NCBI GenBank assembly: GCA_024639025.1
Contig: JAHEJF010000032.1
Coordinates: 1-10,490 of the forward strand
DNA length: 10,490 nt
Direction of reading: 5' to 3'
Source of the DNA: Ahrensia sp.
GTDB taxonomy: Bacteria; Pseudomonadota; Alphaproteobacteria; Rhizobiales; Rhizobiaceae
This document shows, one piece after another, positions 7,724 to 10,490 of the stretch. The position numbers and the translations under genes are program-made. The notes beneath the pieces are model-generated. The model was not told where the DNA came from. It saw only the letters and a program-made list of their open reading frames with translations, and ran no database searches. The stretch's first letter is position 1. Every line of letters begins with the position of its first letter.

Positions 7724-8169
7724 CAGGCATCACCCAGGAACTTGGATTTGAGACCGAACATTGTCAGCGTTGCCCGCGCTGCAAATCCGCCCTTGTCCAA
7801 TTCCGTTTTCTTGGCGCGCGCCCATGCCTGCTGTTCATTTTCAACCGTGAGTACACCATTTCCAATGGGCATGCCTTCAGCGACACTCAAATCCATGATC
7901 GCCCGGCTGCTCTCATTGGCAACAATCTCGAAATGATAAGTTTCACCCCGGATGATAACGCCCAGCGCAACATATCCATCATATTCCTTTTGACCATCGA
8001 TGGCATAGGCAATGGCTGCAGGCACTTCCAATGCACCTGGCACAGTCACAACATCATATGTTGCTCCAGCCTCATCAAGCGCTGCCTTGGCGCCTTCCAA
8101 TAGTGCATCAGACAGCGAGTCATAAAAGCGCGCTTCAACAATGAGAATATGAGGATTTGAATCGGACAT
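7723..8169 (-). CDS. ribH: 6,7-dimethyl-8-ribityllumazine synthase (RibH)
   Basis: RibH condenses 5-amino-6-ribitylaminouracil with 3,4-dihydroxy-2-butanone 4-phosphate to lumazine, the step before riboflavin. The 148-residue product matches the family length. It shows the substrate-binding aromatic in ARFYDSL (13-19), VPGALEVP (43-50), [17 protein letters not shown] (70-86) with catalytic-site His79, and [11 protein letters not shown] (101-111). Most lumazine synthases form pentamers or 60-mers; sequence alone does not say which here. The ATG at 8169 lies 37 bases past the ribE stop, the widest gap inside the operon, and has only a weak ribosome binding site. The stop overlaps the nusB start by one base. 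Some Rhizobiales carry a second RibH elsewhere; I assign this one as the operon copy. Confidence 0.96.
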   Translation of the reverse strand: MSDSNPHILIVEARFYDSLSDALLEGAKAALDEAGATYDVVTVPGALEVPAAIAYAIDGQKEYDGYVALGVIIRGETYHFEIVANESSRAIMDLSVAEGMPIGNGVLTVENEQQAWARAKKTELDKGGFAARATLTMFGLKSKFLGDA

Positions 8170-8205
8170 GATCGGGACCGTTAGCTCTGAAACAATGACA
8201 GGTGA

Positions 8206-8832
8206 CTACGCCTGTTTTTCCACCTCTGCAAGGCGGGAAATGTAACGCTCGACATATCGGGCGATCTGATCAATCTCGATATTGATGCGATCACCCTCCT
8301 GCGCCGAGCCCCAGGTTGTCACTTCCTGGCTGTGCCGGATCAAAAGGACATCAAACACATCGCCCTGAACGCTGTTAACGGTTAGAGACGTGCCGTCAAG
8401 CGCAATCGAGCCCTTTGGAGCGATATATTTGGACAGCTTTGAGGGTGCTGCCAGAAAGAACCTGGTCGCGTCGCCTTCTGCTTGTTTGCGGACGATTTTT
8501 GCTGTTCCATCGACATGGCCCGAAACCATATGGCCGCCATACTCGTCGCCTGCCCGCATTGCGCGCTCCGTATTGATCTGCGTTCCCTCTGTCCAAGTGC
8601 CAGCTGTAGTCAAGCGCAGCGCCTCCTCCCACGCTTCCACTTCAAACCATTGGGGTGTTTGATCAGCGCCTGATTTCGCCGTCACCGTCAGACAAACGCC
8701 TGCGCATGCAATTGACGCCCCGATATCGATATCGGCCGGATCGTAGGTTGTCTGAACGCGGATACACTTACCGCTTGGCAGGTCTGTTACTTTCAAAATC
8801 GTCGCCACATCGGAAATGATACCTGTAAACAT
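8206..8832 (-). CDS. ribE: Riboflavin synthase alpha chain
   Basis: This enzyme dismutates two lumazine molecules to riboflavin and 5-amino-6-ribitylaminouracil and acts as a trimer. The 208-residue product starts with the invariant MFTGI and has two lumazine-binding barrels of about 95 residues. The first contains GVCLTV (45-50), the second GGHMVSGHVD (99-108) and DGTSLTVN (146-153). The C-terminal helix (about 190-208) is the trimer contact. The ATG at 8832 shares one base with the ribD stop (TGATG), so translation is coupled. ribH follows after 36 bases. The symbol ribE follows the usual operon naming; the same enzyme is called RibC in E. coli. Nothing is missing or truncated. Confidence 0.96.
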   Translation of the reverse strand: MFTGIISDVATILKVTDLPSGKCIRVQTTYDPADIDIGASIACAGVCLTVTAKSGADQTPQWFEVEAWEEALRLTTAGTWTEGTQINTERAMRAGDEYGGHMVSGHVDGTAKIVRKQAEGDATRFFLAAPSKLSKYIAPKGSIALDGTSLTVNSVQGDVFDVLLIRHSQEVTTWGSAQEGDRINIEIDQIARYVERYISRLAEVEKQA

Positions 8833-9929
8833 CAGTCGCGCCCGATCTCAACCATTGTGTCTGCACCGAACTGATATTTGCGCCCGATCGAAAAACCTTC
8901 CGGCAAATCATTCCTATTGAGAGGGCTTCTGACACCGTTATGGCCCACAATCACATCGCTTTCAAACAGCGCGATCTTATCGACCATGCCATCGGCCAGA
9001 AAGCCACCTGCCAGCTCGGCACCACCTTCTGCAAGAGCGTTTGTGATGCCGATTGCAGCGAGGTCTTCGAGTAGCTCTGGCAACGCAATCCGCCCCTCAT
9101 ACAAGTCACAAGAGATGATGGTCACCCCTTTGTCAGAGAGTGCTTTTGCATTGTCAGACTGCGGGTAGGCGGTGGCAACATAGAGCGGCGCCTGATCAAT
9201 CGAGTGCACCAGTTTGCAATCAAGAGGCAGTCGTGCGCCCGTGTCCAGAACAACCCTGATCGGGGATCGTTCTTCAAGCCCAGGCAGGCGGCAAGTCAAA
9301 GACGGGTCATCGATCAATGCTGTCCCAATTCCTATCAGGATAGCGTCATGCGTCGCCCGCAACAGATGGCTTTGTGCCCTCGCAACTTCTCCAGTAATAG
9401 CTACCTGGCTTTCGTCCCTTCTACCGATCATTCCATCCTTGGAAACTGCAAGTTTTAGAGTCACTTGCGCGCGTTTGGTTACAGATCGATTCAAATATGC
9501 GCCCAATACTGACCGTGCCTCGTCAGCCATACAGCCCTTGGTCACATCAATGTCCGCAGCTTCCAAAATCGCATAACCTGCACCGGAAACCCGATCATCA
9601 GGATCAGTAAGTGCGCTGACCAGCCTTGCGATACCAGCGTCGACCAAAGCATCGGCACATGGCGGTGTGCGACCGTGGTGGGCACATGGTTCCAAGGTCA
9701 CATAAGCCGTCGCGCCTTTCGCCTTCTCTCCGGCCTGAGCCAGCGCCCCTGCTTCCGCATGCGGCCTGCCACCCAAACCTGTGATGCCGTTGCCGACTAT
9801 GATCGGGCCATGTCCGAAGTCATTGACCAATATCGTTGAGACCGAAGGATTGGTGCCTGTGCGCGACAAATGCCACCGTCCCAATCGGATGGCTGCAGCC
9901 ATGTAGCGCATATCTTGGGCAGCTTGCAT
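8832..9929 (-). CDS. ribD: Bifunctional diaminohydroxyphosphoribosylaminopyrimidine deaminase / 5-amino-6-(5-phosphoribosylamino)uracil reductase (RibD)
   Basis: RibD performs the second and third steps of the GTP branch of riboflavin synthesis: zinc-dependent deamination, then NADPH-dependent ribose reduction. With the ATG at 9929 it has 365 residues. The N-terminal deaminase domain has HAE (His57, Glu59) and PCAHHGRTPPC (81-91), giving the zinc ligands His57, Cys82 and Cys91. The reductase domain starts near 152 with VTLKLAVSKDGMIG, then LLRATHDAILIGIGTALIDDP (189-209) and ALAEGGAELAGGF in the last third. The frame is open to a GTG at 9959 that would overlap nrdR by 26 bases. The ATG four bases after the nrdR stop fits the family N terminus better, though no strong ribosome binding site is seen. 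One oddity is TNPSVS where many homologues have NPxVG. ribE overlaps its stop by one base. Confidence 0.94.
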   Translation of the reverse strand: MQAAQDMRYMAAAIRLGRWHLSRTGTNPSVSTILVNDFGHGPIIVGNGITGLGGRPHAEAGALAQAGEKAKGATAYVTLEPCAHHGRTPPCADALVDAGIARLVSALTDPDDRVSGAGYAILEAADIDVTKGCMADEARSVLGAYLNRSVTKRAQVTLKLAVSKDGMIGRRDESQVAITGEVARAQSHLLRATHDAILIGIGTALIDDPSLTCRLPGLEERSPIRVVLDTGARLPLDCKLVHSIDQAPLYVATAYPQSDNAKALSDKGVTIISCDLYEGRIALPELLEDLAAIGITNALAEGGAELAGGFLADGMVDKIALFESDVIVGHNGVRSPLNRNDLPEGFSIGRKYQFGADTMVEIGRD

Positions 9930-9933
9930 TTTT

Positions 9934-10437
9934 TTAACTGGCCGCTTTATCGTCGGCACCGTTTTTGGTCGAACTGTCGTCAGCTATATTGCCGCCCAGT
10001 TCGCCAAGTAGTTCCTGGAAGTCGCCCGGGTCGCGAAAATCCTTGTAGACCGATGCATAGCGCACATAGCCCACGTCATCCATGTTCTTCAGCACTTCCA
10101 TCACCAACGCGCCAATATCATCCGAGGAGATATCCTGTTCGCCGCTGCTTTCCAGTTGACGGACAATGCCTGAAACAGCGCGTTCTACCCTTTCGGGATC
10201 GATGGGGCGCTTGCGAAGCGCGATCTCGAACGATCGCGCCAACTTGTCCCGATCAAAGGCGACTTTGCGCCCTGATTTCTTGACAACGAAAAGCTCGCGC
10301 AACTGCACACGCTCAAATGTTGTGTGTCTGCCACCGCAGTCGTTGCATACACGCCTGCGCCGAATGACTGTGTTGTCTTCGGCCGGTCTTGAATCTTTGA
10401 CCTGTGTGTCTTCGGAATGGCAAAAGGGGCAACGCAT
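9934..10437 (-). CDS. nrdR: Transcriptional repressor NrdR (ribonucleotide reductase regulator)
   Basis: NrdR represses ribonucleotide reductase genes by binding paired NrdR boxes, and senses ATP and dATP through an ATP-cone. The 167-residue product has the N-terminal zinc ribbon with Cys3, Cys6, Cys31 and Cys34 (MRCPFC and [13 protein letters not shown]), the basic stretch VIRRRRV (24-30) for DNA binding, and an ATP-cone from about 49 to 139 including [20 protein letters not shown] (51-70). About 20 polar residues extend past the usual core length, ending in [12 protein letters not shown]. It starts at ATG 10437, seven bases after the glyA stop, and ribD begins four bases after its own stop. 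The glyA-nrdR-rib order is common in alphaproteobacteria. I saw no NrdR box in the window, so its targets, the nrd genes, are elsewhere. Confidence 0.96.
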   Translation of the reverse strand: MRCPFCHSEDTQVKDSRPAEDNTVIRRRRVCNDCGGRHTTFERVQLRELFVVKKSGRKVAFDRDKLARSFEIALRKRPIDPERVERAVSGIVRQLESSGEQDISSDDIGALVMEVLKNMDDVGYVRYASVYKDFRDPGDFQELLGELGGNIADDSSTKNGADDKAAS

Positions 10438-10443
10438 GAAGTA

Positions 10444-10490
10444 TCAACCCAGATAAGGATAGATCGGAAAGCGATCTGTCAGCTTGATCA
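10444..10490 (-). CDS. glyA: C-terminal end of serine hydroxymethyltransferase (GlyA), cut by the window edge
   Basis: The minus strand reads IKLTDRFPIYPYLG and then a TGA stop (10446-10444). The FPIYPY ending matches the C terminus of GlyA, which converts serine and tetrahydrofolate to glycine and methylene-tetrahydrofolate. Only about 15 codons are present, so the call rests on this short tail plus the well-known position of glyA just before nrdR in alphaproteobacteria. nrdR starts six bases after the stop, so it is probably the upstream operon partner that carries the promoter. Confidence 0.75.
   Translation of the reverse strand, partial: IKLTDRFPIYPYLG

Noticed and set aside
8198..8215. 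Hairpin ACAGG/CCTGT around the ribE stop codon
   Set aside because: The stem is only 5 bp with an 8-base loop and no U-run on the transcribed minus strand. It is too weak to call a terminator or attenuator.
9930..9959. GTG start of ribD at 9959, overlapping nrdR by 26 bases
   Set aside because: No ribosome binding site is seen for it, and the ATG at 9929 matches the usual RibD N terminus just after the nrdR stop.
1..10490. Search for a novel defence, mobile or secretion system
   Set aside because: Every sizeable gene belongs to a known housekeeping family with conserved order, and I found no integrase, transposase, direct-repeat array, tRNA-linked attachment site or unexplained large gap.

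Overview
The window looks like a conserved chromosomal housekeeping region of an alphaproteobacterium, most likely of the order Rhizobiales (Hyphomicrobiales). The protein sequences and two gene orders point there: glyA-nrdR-ribD-ribE-ribH-nusB, and bamE divergent from a ubiquinol-cytochrome c chaperone gene followed by DUF177-plsX-fabH. Base composition is moderate for this group and even by eye, with no islands of odd composition. I found no phage, insertion sequence, CRISPR array, toxin-antitoxin pair, tRNA or rRNA.

Right part (about 5984-10490, all minus strand, so read right to left). The last codons of glyA are followed within a few bases by nrdR (ribonucleotide reductase repressor), ribD, ribE, ribH (riboflavin biosynthesis), nusB (transcription antitermination) and an MFS transporter of unknown substrate. 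Gaps are tiny, and two junctions are one-base TGATG overlaps, so this is almost certainly one operon. It joins one-carbon and nucleotide metabolism, flavin synthesis and rRNA antitermination. There is no room for an FMN riboswitch directly before ribD.

Middle (3472-5983). hppA, a membrane proton-pumping pyrophosphatase with the K+-independent signature, has its own upstream region of about 176 bp. That region holds two perfect 16-bp dyads, a plausible promoter and a strong ribosome binding site. hppA converges on bamE, and a strong two-way hairpin terminator separates them.

Left part (1-3471). bamE (outer-membrane lipoprotein, plus strand) is divergent from a minus-strand run: ubiquinol-cytochrome c chaperone (CBP3 family), DUF177/YceD protein, plsX, and fabH, which runs off the left edge. 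The last two feed phospholipid and fatty-acid synthesis. PlsX appears to start at TTG after a 110-bp gap that has no rpmF.

I see no previously undescribed system. The points most worth checking are the MFS gene at the end of the riboflavin operon, the paired dyads upstream of hppA, the plsX start, and an unusual residue in the RibD deaminase motif. Several starts were moved from the longest open frame on ribosome-binding-site and family-length grounds: hppA to 5807, the chaperone to 2831 and ribD to 9929.
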